A stretch of 64,000 nucleotides of DNA from Erinaceus europaeus (taxonomy: Eukaryota; Chordata; Mammalia; Eulipotyphla; Erinaceidae). The position numbers and the translations under genes were made by a program. How positions within the stretch are numbered: the stretch's first letter is position 1; each line of letters starts with the position of its first letter. Under the pieces are notes generated by a model, which did no database searches, was not told the origin of the DNA, and saw only the letters and a list, made by a program, of their open reading frames with translations. The stretch is taken from the NCBI RefSeq assembly GCF_950295315.1, contig NC_080170.1, positions 96,135,597 through 96,199,596 on the forward strand. The letters run 5' to 3'. Of this stretch, positions 11,214-23,635 are shown one piece after another.

Positions 11214-12105
11214 ATGGGTAGATCAAAAACAAATAAAACTGCTACTCCAATGAATGAAGACAAGAGCCCCGAAGAAACTACAAATCAGCCAGAAGTAACC
11301 ATAGATAAGAAAAGTATGCAAGCAATAATAAACTTATTAATCACAGAAATGAAAACAACAATGGAGGAAAGGAATGGCAGTATTAGGGAAACAACAGTTG
11401 AAACCCCCAAGGAAAATACTGATTATCTTGAGGCAATTAGAGAACTGAAAGCTGAAATAGCTGTAATGAAGAAAGAAGCTGAGGCAAGGGAAAGCAAACT
11501 AACAGAAGCAGAAAACAGAATTAGACAGACAGAGGATGAGTTAGAGAAAACAAAGAAAGAGGTGAAAGAGCTTAAAAAGAGATTAAGAGACACTGAAAAC
11601 AACTCAAAAGAAGTAACATTCGTATAATTGGCCTGCCAGAGGAAGAAAGAGAGGAAGGGGAAGCAAACATTCTAGAGGAAATAATAGAAGAAAACTTCTC
11701 AGACCTGAATAACAGAAAGGACATTGAGATTGAAGAGGCCCAGAGAGTACCAAACTAAATCAACCCAGACCTGAAGACACCAAGACACATCATAGTCACA
11801 ATGAGAAGAAGTAAGGATAAAGAAAGGATCCTAAAGGCTGCAAGAGAGAAACAAAAAGTCACATACAAGGGAAAACCCATAAGATTATCTACAGATTTCT
11901 CCACTCAAACTCTAAAAGCCAGAAGAAAATGGCAAGATATCTATCAAGCCGTGAATGAAAAGGGCTTCAACCAAGGATAATATATCCTGCTAGACTTCAT
12001 TCAAACTAGATGGAGGGATCAAAACCTTCTTAGACAAACAACAGTTAGAGGAGGCAACCATCACCAAACCGGCCCTGAAAGAGGTTCAAAAAGACCTCTT
12101 ATAAA
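11214..12105 (+). pseudogene. L1 ORF1, broken
   Basis: L1 ORF1p is the RNA-binding, trimer-forming chaperone. The open part (11,214-11,627, 137 residues) shows a polar N-terminus then a long heptad-rich coiled coil (about residues 70-130, rich in E, K, L). The frame shifts at about 11,605-11,625 in an A-rich run. The RRM-like and C-terminal domain then continues in another frame (IRIIGLPEEE is readable near 11,625), with an in-frame stop near 11,755 and further lesions near 11,975-12,060. The start ATG follows an A-rich leader. The protein cannot be made complete. Confidence 0.9.
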
Positions 12106-12162
12106 CAAGAACATCACTATAATACTGGCAATATATCAGAGCAAACAAATTTTTTTTTAACA

Positions 12163-15100
12163 ATGGCACTACAATATATTAAATCCATAATATCAATAAA
12201 TGTCAATGGCTTAAACTCACCCATCAAAAGGCACAGAGTGGGGGGTGGGATCAGAAAACATAATCCAACCATATGCTCCTTACAAGAATCCCATCTGTCA
12301 CAACAAGATAAACACAGACTTAAAGTGAAAGGATGGAAAAATATCATACAGGCTAACGGACCATAAACAAGGGCAGGAACAGACATTCTTATCTCAGACA
12401 CAATAGATTTTAAATTAAATAAAGTAATAAAAGATAGGCAAGGACACTACATAATGATTAGAGGATCAATCAGCCAAGAAGACTTTACAATCATTAACAT
12501 CTGTGCACCCAATGAGGGATCATCTAAATACGTCAAGCACTTACTGAAAGAATTTCAAAAATATATCAATAGTAATACAATAATAGTGGGAGACTTCAAA
12601 ACCCCACTCACACACATAGACAGATCAACAAAGCAGAGAACCAACAAAGATACAAGAGAATTGAATGAAGAGATTGACAGACTAGACCTCTTGGACATTT
12701 TCAGACTCCTTCACCCGAAAAAACTGGAATACACCTTCTTTTCAAATCCACATAACACATACTCAAGGATAGACCACATGTTAGGCCACAAAGACAGCAT
12801 CAATAAATTCAAGAGCATTGAAATCATCCCAAGTATCTTCTCAGACCACAGTGGAGTAAAACTAACATTTAACAACAAACAGACAATTATTAAAAGTCAC
12901 AGAATTTGGAAACTAAACAATATACTCCTTAAGAACCACTGGGTCAGAGACTCACTCAAGCAGGAAATTCAAATGTTCCAGGAAAAAAATGAAAATGAAG
13001 ACATAACCTATCAAAATATTTGGGACACAGCTAAAGCAGTACTGAGAGGGAAACTTATAGCCATACAATCACATATTAAAGACCAAGAAGAAGCTCAAAT
13101 GAACGACCTTACTGCATACCTTAAGAATTTAGAGGAAGAGGAACAAAGGAACCCTAAAGCATCCAGAAGGACAGAAATCACTAAAGTTAGAGCAGAAATA
13201 AACAACATCAAAAATAAAAGAGCCATACGAAAGATGAATGAGACCAAATGTTGGTTCTTTGAAAGATTAAACAAAATTGACAAACCCCTAGGCAGACTCA
13301 CCAAACAAAAAAGAGAGAAGACTCAAATTAATAGAATTGTAAATGATGGAGGAGATTTCACAACTGACACTACAGAAATCCATAGAATCCTGCGAAACTT
13401 CTATAAAGAACTATACGCCACCAAGCTAGAGAATCTGGAAGAAATGGAACAATTCCTAGAAGCATATGTCCATCCAAAACTGAACCAAGAAGAACTACAG
13501 AATCTAAATGCACCAATCACAGACAAAGAAATTGAAACCATTATTAAGAACCTCCCCAACAACAAAAGTCCTTGACCAGATGGCTTCACAAATGAATTCT
13601 ACAAAACTTTCAGGAAACAGTTAGTACCCAATTTCTTAAGCTTTTCCATAAGATTGAAGAAACAGGAATACTCCCTTCCACCTTCTATGAAGCCAACATC
13701 ACTCTGATACCAAAAGCTGATAGGGACAGAACAAAAAAGGAAAACTACAGACCAATATCTCTGATGAACATAGATGCCAAAATATTAAACAAGATCTTGG
13801 CCAACCGGATACAGCAACATATCAAAAGGATAGTTCATCACAATCAAGTGGGATTCATCCCAGGAATGCAAGGCTGGTTCAACATCCATAAGTCAATCAA
13901 TGTCATTCACCATATCAATAAAAGCAAAGCCAAAAACCACATGATTATCTCAATAGATTCAGAGAAAGCCTTTGACAAAATCCAACACCCATTCATGCTC
14001 AAAACTCTACAAAAAATGAAAATAGATGGGAAATTCCTCAAGATAGTGGAGTCTATATATAGCACACCTACAGCCAACATCATACTCAATGGACAGAAGC
14101 TGAAAGCATTTCCCTTCAGATCGGGCACTAGACTGTGCTGTCCACTGTCACCGTTACTCTTCAACATAGTATTGGAAGTTCTTGCCATAGCAATCAGGCA
14201 AGAGAAAGAAATCAAAGGAATACAGATCGGAAGGGAAGAAGTCAAGCTCTCACTATTTGCAGATGATATGATAGTATACATAGAAAAACCTAAAGAATCC
14301 AGCAGAAAATTACTGGAAGTTGTTAGGCAATATAGCAAGGTATCAGGCTACAAAATCAATGTACAAAAATCAGTGGCATTTCTTTATGCAAACACTAATT
14401 CTGAAGAAGAAGACATCCAGAAATCACTCCCATTTACTGTTTCAGCAAAATCAATCAAATACCTAGGAATAAAGTTGACCAAAGAAGTGAAAGACTTGTA
14501 TGCTGAAAACTATGAGTTGCTATACAAGGAAATAGAAACTGATACCAATAAATGGAAAGATATCTCATGCTCATGGATTGGAAGAATAAATATCATCAAA
14601 ATGAATATTCTCCCCAGAGCCATATACAAATTTAATGCAATACCCATTAAGTTCCACCAAGCTTCTTTAAGAGAATAGAACAAACACTACAATCATTTAT
14701 CTGGAACCTGAAAACACCTAGAATTGCCAAGACCATCTTGAGGAAAAGAAACAGAAATGGAGGCATCACACTCCCAGACCTTAAACTATATTATAAAGCC
14801 ATCATCATCAAAACAGCATGGTACTGGAACAAAAATAGGCACACAGACCAGTGGAACAGAAGTTAAAGCCCAGAAATAAATCCCCACACCTATGGACATC
14901 TAATCTTTGATAAGGGGGCCCAAAGCATTAAATGGAAAAAGGAGGCTCTCTTCAATAAATGGATCTGGGAAAACTGGGTTGTAACAAGCAGAAGAATGAA
15001 ATTGAACCACTTTATCTCACCAGAAACAAAAATCAACTCCAGATGGATCAAAGACCTGGATGTCAGACCAGAAACAATCAAGTACTTAGAGGAAAACATT

Positions 15101-15991
15101 GGTAAAACAGTTTCCCATCTACACCTCAAGGACATCTTTGATGAATCACACCCAATTGCAAGGAAGACTAAAGCAGAAACAAACCAATGGGATGACATCA
15201 AATTGAAAAGCTTCTGCACATCCAAAGAAACTATTAAACAAACAAAGAGACCCCTCACAGAATGGGAGAAGATCTTCACATGCCAGACATCAGACAAGAA
15301 ACTAATTACCAAAATATATAAAGAACTCAGCAAACTTAGCCGCAAAAAAGCAAATGACCCCATCCAAAAATGGGCAGAGGATATTCACCTCAGAAAACCT
15401 TCACCTCAGAGGAGATCCAAAAAGGCTAACAAACATATGAAAAACTGCTCTAGGTCATTGATTTTCAGAGAAATGCAAATTAAGACAACACTAAGATACC
15501 ACCGCACTCCTGTAAGAATGGCATACATCAAAAAGGACAGCAGCAACAAATGCTGGAGAGGTTGTGGGGACAGAGGAACCCTTTTACATTGCTGGTGGGA
15601 ATGTAAATTGGTACAGCCTTTGTGGAGAGCAGTCTGGAAAACTCTCAGAAGGCTAGACATGGACCTTCCATATGATCCAGTAATTCCTCTCCTGGGGTTA
15701 TACCCCAAGGACTCCATAACACCCAACCAAAAAGAGGTGTGTACTCCTATGTTCATAGTAGCACAATTTATAATATCTAAAACCTGGAAGCAACCCAGGT
15801 GCCCAGCAACAGATGAGTGGCTGAGAAAGCTGTGGTATATATACACAATGGAATACTATGCAGCTATCAAGAACAATGAACCCACCTTCTCTGACCCATC
15901 TTGGACAGAGCTAGAAGGAATTATGTTAAGTGAGCTAAGTCAGAAAAATAAAGATGAGTATGGGATGATCCCACTCATCAACAGAAGTTGA
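12163..15991 (+). pseudogene. L1 ORF2 (endonuclease-reverse transcriptase), broken
   Basis: ORF2p nicks target DNA and reverse-transcribes L1 RNA. Domains in order: apurinic endonuclease-like (INVNGLNSPIKRH near the start; GDFKTPL at about 12,589; RIDHMLG; SDHSGVKL), RT (FADDM at 14,256-14,270) and a cysteine-rich C-terminus (CWRGCG...LHCWWEC near 15,550). Lesions: TAA at 12,364, TGA at 13,573, a frameshift between 13,575 and 13,690, a frameshift at about 14,660-14,680, and TAA at 14,864. The conserved Asn of the endonuclease GDFNT motif is Lys here (codon 12,598-12,600). The last open stretch (14,996-15,991) ends at the natural stop. Confidence 0.95.
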
Positions 15992-17333
15992 GAAAGAAGA
16001 TCTGAAAGGGAAACTAAAAGCAGGACCTGACCAAATTGTAAGTTGGGCACAAAAGTAAAAACCTGGTGGTGAGGGGTACACATGCAGCTTCCTGGGCCAG
16101 TTGGGGGGTGGGTGGGATGGGTCACAGTCTTTTGGTGGTGGGAATGGTGTTTATGTACACTCCTAGTAAAATGTAGTCATATAAATCACGAGTTAATTAA
16201 TATGAGAGGAGTAAATTAATTGTATGTCTCAAAATTTTTCAAATCACAAACTGAATCTTTTCAATATATAGGCTGTGTAATTGATATGCAGACTCTCTCA
16301 AAAGCCTAGACCAAGTAGATCAGAAGCAACCAATAGCACAGCTATATACAAGATACTGCGTACTGTACAGCAAACCCTAACAAAAGGACTTTTCAAAGTT
16401 AACCCAATTACCAAATAATGTGATGATAACATTAACTATCAATTGTCTTTTTGAACCCTAAGACAGCAGGAACCTCACATCTCCACTATAGAGCCTCTAC
16501 TTCCCCCAGTCCTGGAACCATTGGATAGGGCCCACTTTCCCGTATGCCTCTCCCAATCCATATCAAATAATATTGCATCTGCCGATCACAACCTAACCAA
16601 CACAATGATTGCCACCTCAACATGCTTCACTTCAGACTGTGTCCAGAGACTTCACGTGTGGAATGACAACCCTTCAGCTTCATTACTCTGGTGAGACCTT
16701 TCCTTTCATACTATACTCTAATTCCATCTCAGGTGTTTCGCTTTCTAACGAAGTCCCAAAACCTAGATATACACCAGTTTCTGTGTGAGAGAGCATATGT
16801 TCACACGTATCCATAAACTACTGCAAAATATATACCTGAAAGCAGGAGTACACTAGAGTTTGTAGTGATTACCCCCCTAACACTTCCTCTCCACTATTCC
16901 AAGCTTTGGGTCCATGATTGCTCAACAATTTGTTTGGCTTTGTATGTTAACTCTCTTTTCAGCCACCAGGTTCCAGATGTCATCAGGATGCTGGCCAGGC
17001 TTCCCTGGACTGAAGACCCCACCAATGTGTCCTAGAGCTCTGCTTCCCCAGAGACCCACCCTACTAGGGAAAGAGAGAGGCAGACTGGGAGTATGGACCA
17101 ACCAGTCAACATCCATGTTCAGCGGGGAAGCAATTACAGAAGCCAGACCTTCTACCTTCTGCAACCCACAATGACCCTGGGTCCATGCTCCCAGAGGGAT
17201 AGAGTGTTGAAAGCTATCAGGGGAAGGGGTGGGATATGGACATTGGGTGGTGGGAATTGTGTGGAGTTGTACCCCTCCTACCCTATGGTTTTGTTAATTA
17301 ATCCTTTCTTAAATAAAAAATAAAAAAAAGAAA
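15992..17333 (+). other. L1 3' UTR, short type
   Basis: The 3' UTR is about 1.34 kb. Near 16,955 it carries ctctcttttcag followed by ccaccagg, which reads as a strong 3' splice acceptor. The breakpoint in the short element at 18,626-19,131 falls at this site. The open frames at 16,914-17,323 are UTR shadows and recur at every copy. Confidence 0.88.
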
Positions 17334-18611
17334 ATTAATGTTATTGTAATTGGTTTTAACCAGTATAACAATACTATTCTTAAGAGTGGTTTTCTTTGTA
17401 TTAATCTGGTTTGGATTTTAATTGAATTTATGAATTTGTATGTCAGTACTTTCACAAAACTTGGAAACATTTGATCCTTCCATAAGTTTTTGCTCCTCAA
17501 TGGTCAGCCAGTAATATAAGGGAGATTACATGACCGTTTAAGATTTTTTTTATTATGGGGTTCCTCCTTGTGATTCTAGTAACTCCAAACGACTCTGACA
17601 TTATACAATAAAAAAGCCAAAATAAAGTAGAATAGTGCACAGTTAGATATGAACTATAACTTTGTGATTAATTTCTTTTTGCCATCTTTATTCAGTCTTG
17701 GGCATGTCCTCCAAGAGAGCTACAAATTTTAGTACTACCCTATAGTATACTGTCTTATCTTGAAGAATTCTATACCTTCTATCCTTTGATTCTGTTGGTC
17801 ACTCTCATATATGTATTTTGTTCAGATATTAAAATGATTATCCTCATGGTACTTGGTTTTTTGACAGTAACTCATGACAGTCTATTCTAGAATCTCATCA
17901 CTAGTTTGTTTGATTTGTTTTCAGTCACATACCCTAAAAGTTCGTCCCCTCAAACCTGTTGTTTGCAGAGACTTTAACTTAAATGCTTCGTCATAGTATA
18001 AAAGACTATGTAATCTGAGCTCTTATTATTACTAAACTTTTTTTCTTTCTAAAATCACATCAAACTTGGGTGCCACAAAGGATGACTCCTCATCAAAATT
18101 ATTTTTATTTAATCTTATCTTTAAACATTCTTCTTTTTGTCAGTTTGTTAAAGGATAACGGACAGAACAAAACCATCACACATGCAGTGAAGAATTGATG
18201 ATTTGCAGCTAAATTATTTTTATGCCAACAGAAAAAAAAGCAAACCCGACAAAATCTTTCAATATCTCTATTTTTCATGTCTAGTCATTATATTCAAGCT
18301 TGTTTTGGTTGAAGAATTTTAACTCATTTAGCAAGCAGCTGCATGTAAAATAAAGGATTGGGGAGGAACAACTCCCAAAATAGGATGCTTTCACTCTTAT
18401 CACTTTTGCAAAAAGTTAGAACTCTTCTAAGCATTCAAAAAAGGTTTGACTTTGGCTCTAGGATAATGTATCTATACATATGATGCACATGTATATATAG
18501 CCTATATGCCATCATATTTATTGCTATTATGGTCTATTATCAGGAAAACACTAACTAAGGGCATTTAAATAGAATTTTAAACATTTTAAAAATAAAATAT
18601 AAATATGGAAA
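17334..18611. other. AT-rich DNA, no recognisable feature
   Basis: No family or coding region was recognised over about 1.3 kb. Confidence 0.5.
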
Positions 18612-19145
18612 CTATTATACTTTTTTATTTATTTATTTATTTTTTATTTAAGAAAGGATTAATTAACAAAACCATAAGGTAGGAGGGGTACAACTCCACA
18701 CAATTCCCACCACCCAATCTCCATATCCCACCCCCCTCCCCCGATAGCTTTCCCATTCTCTATCCCTCTGGGAGCATGGACCCAGGGTCATTGTGGGTTG
18801 CAGAAGGTAGAAGGTCTGGCTTCTGTAATTGCTTCCCCGCTGAACATGGGCGTTGAATGGTCGGTCCATACTCCCAGTCTGCCTCTCTCTTTCCCTAGTA
18901 GGGTGGGTCTCTGGGGAAGCTGAGCTCCAGGACATATTGGTGGGGTCTTCAATCCAGGGAAGTCTGGACGGCATCCTGATGACACCTGGAACCTGGTGAG
19001 GGTGATTTACTGGGTTTCTGTGGTCATTCTAGTCCTGTCTTGTTTCGGTCCGGGTGGTCTCCTTTGGTATTCCTAGTTGATCCGGGAGAGGAGAGGAGAG
19101 CTGCTGCTCGTAGCTCCGCCTCCGGAAGTCCCTATTATACTTTTT
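18612..19145 (-). mobile_element. 506-bp L1-derived element, splice-like internal deletion, 14-bp TSD
   Basis: Direct repeats CTATTATACTTTTT at 18,612-18,625 and 19,132-19,145 flank a complete insertion. On the minus strand it starts ggacttccggaggcggagc, which resembles the start of the full-length L1 5' UTR at 9,580. It continues for about 133 bp, then jumps at 18,998/18,999 straight into the L1 3' UTR (caccaggttccagg...) and ends in the usual A-rich tail. The jump falls within about one base of the 3' splice-like site of the full-length L1 3' UTR. No ORF1 or ORF2 remains. It may be a retrotransposed spliced L1 RNA or a member of a non-autonomous L1 family. Confidence 0.85.
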
Positions 19146-19505
19146 AAAGTAGTTATGAAGCAAAAATGGCAAATTACATTGTGGATTCAAAAAGTACCTA
19201 AAATCAATAGAGTGTATTTTGGAATAGCTTTACCTTTAACATTGTCTTAATATTGGTACACCATTATTTATTATCAACTTTAAATAATGAATAATGAGAT
19301 TAAATAATAAATGTTTGTTATTAAAACAAACGTTTAAACCATTTAAAATGGCATTCCAATTTTATACAAATTAAAAAATATAAAATCATATTTGTCCACC
19401 CTAATTTATCTCCTGTTGAATTTGTGTGTTATTTCACTGAATCACTTTTACTATTTCCCTCTCCTGTTTTAATATTTACTAGGCTAATATTGGTTTATAT
19501 GATAA
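19146..19505. other. AT-rich DNA, no recognisable feature
   Basis: Nothing recognised. Confidence 0.5.
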
Positions 19506-20764
19506 CATTTTTTTTAATTTATAGAGATATTGACAAGACTATAGTATAAGAGGGGTATAATTCCACACAGTTCCCACTACCAGAATTCCATATCCCACCC
19601 CACCCCCCGAAAGCTCTCTTATTCATTATCCTTCTGGGAGTATGGACCCAGGATCATTATGGGGTACAGAAGCGGAAGATCTGGCTTATGTACTTGCTTC
19701 CCCACTGAACATGGGCATTGGCAGGTCGATCCATACTCCCAGCCTATTTGTCTCTTTCCCTAGTGAGGCAGGGCTCTGGGAGGCAGGACTCCAGGACACA
19801 TTGGTGGGCTTGTCTGCTAAGGGAAGTCAGGTTTGGCATCATGGTATCATCTGCAACCTGGTGGCTGAAAAAAAGAGTTAAGATGTAAAGCAGAACAAAT
19901 TGTTGACTAATCATAAACCTAAAGGCAAGAATATTGCAGATGAAGATTTTGGGGTCTCCATTTTTGAAAAAGCTAATAGGCCTATTTTAGGTATATTTTA
20001 ACGTGCCCATGACTTTAGTATGACAGCTAACATGCAGGTGGACCTGAGATATTGTTTTGGAGAGATGGTGCCATAGTTGGACAAAGGACTAGGAAGCTGT
20101 ATCAGGGCAGAGAGTAGCTCCCTAATATGGTTAAATTATATAAAATGTTAACTATAAATCCCATCGATTTGATCTGGGGCCCATATTCAGCACAGGAGCC
20201 TATTTGACCTCTGTTTCCCTGTAGGTCTGAGCTCACGTTCTGTGGTCATGGCTAGGAATATTCCAGGCTGCACTAATTTCAGGACCCATCTTCCTTGGGT
20301 GGTAGAGTACATGGTCCAACCTCCCTTCGAGAATGGCTCATTCCCTTCTATTGTTAATTCATATTTAGGGGCAGGTCCTGTAGGGGCCCAGGAAGGGGTC
20401 CTTTATGATTGCAATTTAAGGTTACAAACTTTATACCTGTTCCTGATGTACATTGCCACACAAAGTATCAATAGCATTCCTTCAAAGTTTACTGGAGCCT
20501 CTTATAACCCATTAGTTCCTTTTTTTGATGTCAATTCTTTGGTCAAAATCTAGGGACATGTTTCCCTTTGATTTCATTCTATTTTTTAATCCTATACACA
20601 AATGCTATACAGTAGTCAGCATCCTTCTGAGTTATTTCACATAGTACAATCCCCCTCCAGTTCCATCTATGTGTGTAAAAGGAAATATTTCATCTTTTCT
20701 TATAGCTAAATATTCTACTGTGTGTATATAGTCATTTTATGTTGTCCTCACCTGGGTTCTATTG

Positions 20765-20925
20765 CTCTGGGCAATTTTTTTTTGGGGGGGAGCATGGTGG
20801 GAATCACATCACAGCTCCAAAGCTTCCTCTACTACTGTGGGACTATGCTTGAACATGCGTCCTGTACCTTGAAAATGATAAAGTTTTGTCAGCTCTATGT
20901 TGTGACCTCTTACTCCACTGGCTGT
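20765..20925 (-). mobile_element. second-type SINE inside the L1
   Basis: Read on the minus strand it has the pattern gtacaggacgcatgttcaag, ggaagctttggagctgtgat, with an A-rich end, like the SINE at 44,065. It splits the older L1. Confidence 0.5.
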
Positions 20926-21214
20926 TGGTGAGCACCTGTATTGGTATCCTGGTTATTGGAGTTAGTATTGCAATGGACTTAAATGTGCCTTTCTCTTGTT
21001 GGATAAATGCTATTGTGTTCTTTGGCTAGATACTTAATAGTGTAATTGCTGGATCATATATATGGTAATACTATTTTAATTTTCTGGGAAACCTCTATAT
21101 TGTTTTTCATAGGGTCTGGATGAACTTATATTCCCACCAGTGGTGTACAGTGGTTCTTTTTTCCCTCATATACCATCGCCTGTGCTTGTGGTTTCTAGTT
21201 ATTTTTTCATATTA

Positions 21215-21234
21215 TATATATATATATATATATG
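21215..21234. repeat. (TA)n microsatellite
   Basis: A short alternating TA tract lies inside the decayed L1. Confidence 0.8.
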
Positions 21235-21744
21235 AAATCATATTATAGATATGAAAAGAACACAAACTAGAAAAATTATATAAAACTTTTCTCACAGATG
21301 TGAGGTGATATACCATTGTTTTGTCAACTTGCATTTTCTAATGATAAGTGATAGCAGGTCTTCTATCCAAATATTTAGTCATGTCAGGTCTGACATCCAA
21401 ATATTTGATCTACTTTGACTTAACTTTTATGTATAGTGAGATAGTGAGATTCAGTTTCACTCTTTTAAATGTGGCTATCTTATTTTCCCAGTACCATTTT
21501 TTTTTTATTGTTGCTTCATTCTGTTTCATGTCGTCATTGTAATGGCTTCACCATAGGTGGCCTGACTATAGTTGAATTGTTTTATTGTATATGAAAACAA
21601 TTTTCAAGTTATTATTTAGATTTGCCATCTTTACTACTTTATGGATTATTTTTTATCATTCTAAAAATGGAATGCTGCATAGCCTATAGATTATTGTAAA
21701 GAATAAATGAAATATTCTGTATTGAATTTTTAATATACTCTCAT

Positions 21745-21830
21745 GCCTGAGGTTCCAAAGTCCCAGGTTTAATCCCATGCACCGCCATAAGCCAAAAATA
21801 AACAGTGCTCTAGTAAAAAAAAAAAAGTAA
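21745..21830 (+). mobile_element. second-type SINE, 3' half
   Basis: Same sequence type as 9,493-9,579 (aggttccaaagtcccaggtt ... aacagtgctctagta), ending in a poly-A tail. Confidence 0.65.
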
Positions 21831-21867
21831 TATATTACTTGGAATATAATTAACTAAAACATTGGTT

Positions 21868-22865
21868 ATTTTTTATTGATATAATAATGATTGACAAGAT
21901 TGTAGGATAAGAAGGGCACAATTCCATACAGTTCCCACCACCAGAGTTCTCTATCCCATTCCCTCTACTAGAAGCTTTCCTATTCTTTATCCCTCTGGGA
22001 GTATGGATCCATGATCATTATGGGGTGCAGAAGGTGGGAGGTTTGGCTTCTGTAATTGCTCTCCACTGGACATGGGCATTGACAGGTTGATCTAAACTCT
22101 CAGCCTGTTTCTGTCTTTCCCTAGTGGGGCAGGACTCTGGAGAGGTGGGGTTCCAGAACACATTGGTGAGGTTGTCTGCCCAGGGAAGTCAGATTGCCAT
22201 CATGGTGGCATCTGTAACTTGGTGGCTGAACAGCATTAATTTCTAAAGCAGTACAAATTGTTTAATAATCAAAAACCTAAAGGTAAGAATATAGTAGATG
22301 TGATTTGGATCTCCATTTTGGAAAAAGCTAGGATGTCTATTTTAGGTATACTCCAAGGGGCCCATGACTTTACTAGTTTTTTCCTGAATCTGACAGCTAA
22401 TATGCAGGTGGGCTAAAGCTATTGTCTGAGGAGATGGTGTCATAGTTGGACAAAGGATTAGAAAGCTGGATCAGGGAAGAGAGTAGTTCTCAGATAAGAG
22501 GAAAGTATATAAATACCATTAACTGTAAACCCCATCTGATCTAGGGCCTATGTCTATTCATATTCACCAGAGGAGCCTGTGTAACCGCTACATCCCTGTA
22601 TATCAGAGCTCACACACCATGGTCTCAGCTAGGAACATTCTAGGCTGTACTCATTTTAGGACCCATTTTCCTTGAGTGGCAGAGTAGGTTGACCCAGCTT
22701 CCCTTCAGAGAGTGGGGCAGTCCCTACCATTGTTGTTACACATTGAGGGCAAGGTCCTATAGAGGTCCACAAAAGGAATTATGATTATACTGGCCCTATA
22801 ATATGATTTGAGATCTGGGAGTATGATGCCTCTAGTTCTGCTCTTTCTTCTCAAGAATGGAAAAC
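21868..22865 (-). mobile_element. L1, long-3'-UTR type with internal deletion
   Basis: The long-type 3' UTR runs at about 21,868-22,795. It is followed directly by about 65 bp that match the RT-downstream part of ORF2 (gatttgagatctgggagtat; compare 53,800). The ORF2 C-terminus is missing, so the copy is internally deleted or composed of two fragments. Confidence 0.75.
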
Positions 22866-22984
22866 ACTACTTTCATTTATGTTGTGACAGATTCTTAGGT
22901 CAAAGATGCAATATTGCAGATGAGTGGATAAAATATATATTAGAAAAGATGAGACAGCAACAATTGGTCTTTATAGTACATAAA

Positions 22985-23222
22985 ACAGGTCATTCATTAA
23001 GAAAGAAGTTGTGGTGTTTTGCACCAAACTAAAGGATTCTGACTGGTGGTAGAGGAGTTGGGATTCAGGTCCTGGTGCATGATAGTTGAGGAGGACCTAG
23101 GCGGTAGGAGGGAGGCACAGTTAGAATGTTTTGCAGAAAACTGAAATTTTACACACGTACCAACGACTGTATTTACTGTCAACTATAAACCGCTAATTCC
23201 CCTAATAAATATATTTTTTAAA
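22985..23222 (+). mobile_element. older L1 3' end
   Basis: It shares ggattctg, ggtgcatgatagttgagga, ttttgcagaaaactga and the AATAAATA tail with positions 1-145. It is the complete terminus of the older L1 type. Confidence 0.75.
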
Positions 23223-23480
23223 GGGCAAGTAAAGGAAACATGAGGTGAAGCATGGACTGGTTGGAGTGTGTTGCAGTATAGCTAAGGACTCCAAACTAAG
23301 GTAAGATGAGGGTTGGAAGATGGGCATCTGGTAAACAATCACAGTGGTGAAGTAAGACTAGGATTTGTGGTGGAATCAGTATGCATACATCTGTCAGATT
23401 AATAACAAACTATACCTATATGTCAGCAATGGCCCTGAAAACTGTTATTTCCACAATGAAATTATTTTAAAAAGAAGAAA
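23223..23480 (+). mobile_element. possible older L1 3' UTR piece
   Basis: Weak similarity to older L1 3' UTR wording, ending in aatggccctgaaaactgtta and an A-rich stretch. It is too diverged to be certain. Confidence 0.4.
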
Positions 23481-23635
23481 GAAGTTGTAACATATTGTCA
23501 TAAATATTAAATCTAAATGTTAAAAGTATATATTTTACTGTAAAATATTTGCTAACATATGAGTTTATAGTTTATTTTGCATCACCTTCCCTTATCTAAA
23601 ATGGTATCTTTCTTATTCATTTTGCTGACAAAAGT

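Larger units (their letters stand above)
9580..17333 (+). mobile_element. near full-length L1 retrotransposon, inactive
   Basis: A 7.75-kb L1 in natural order. The 5' UTR begins gggggttcccggaagatggc at 9,580 and runs to 11,213. ORF1 starts at 11,214, ORF2 runs 12,163-15,991, and a 3' UTR of about 1.34 kb ends in an A-rich tail near 17,333. The 5' UTR contains a large tandem duplication. The 3' UTR is the short type, lacking the block of about 790 bp present in the copy at 1,393-4,395. Both ORFs are broken, so the copy cannot mobilise itself. Flanks are A-rich, so a short TSD cannot be told from the tail. Confidence 0.95.
19506..21660 (-). mobile_element. older L1, long-3'-UTR type joined to ORF2 end
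   Basis: The long-type 3' UTR runs at about 19,510-20,420. After that comes diverged ORF2 C-terminal sequence of an older L1 (ttcccaccagtggtgtacag, gagttatttcacatag, gtgaggtgatataccattg). A second-type SINE interrupts it at about 20,765-20,925. It is strongly decayed. The change of character near 20,420 suggests two L1 copies may be juxtaposed. Confidence 0.75.

Noticed and set aside
9570..17345. TSD of the full-length L1 (AAAGAAAA on both sides)
   Set aside because: Both sides are A-rich and the match cannot be separated from the tail, so it was not claimed.
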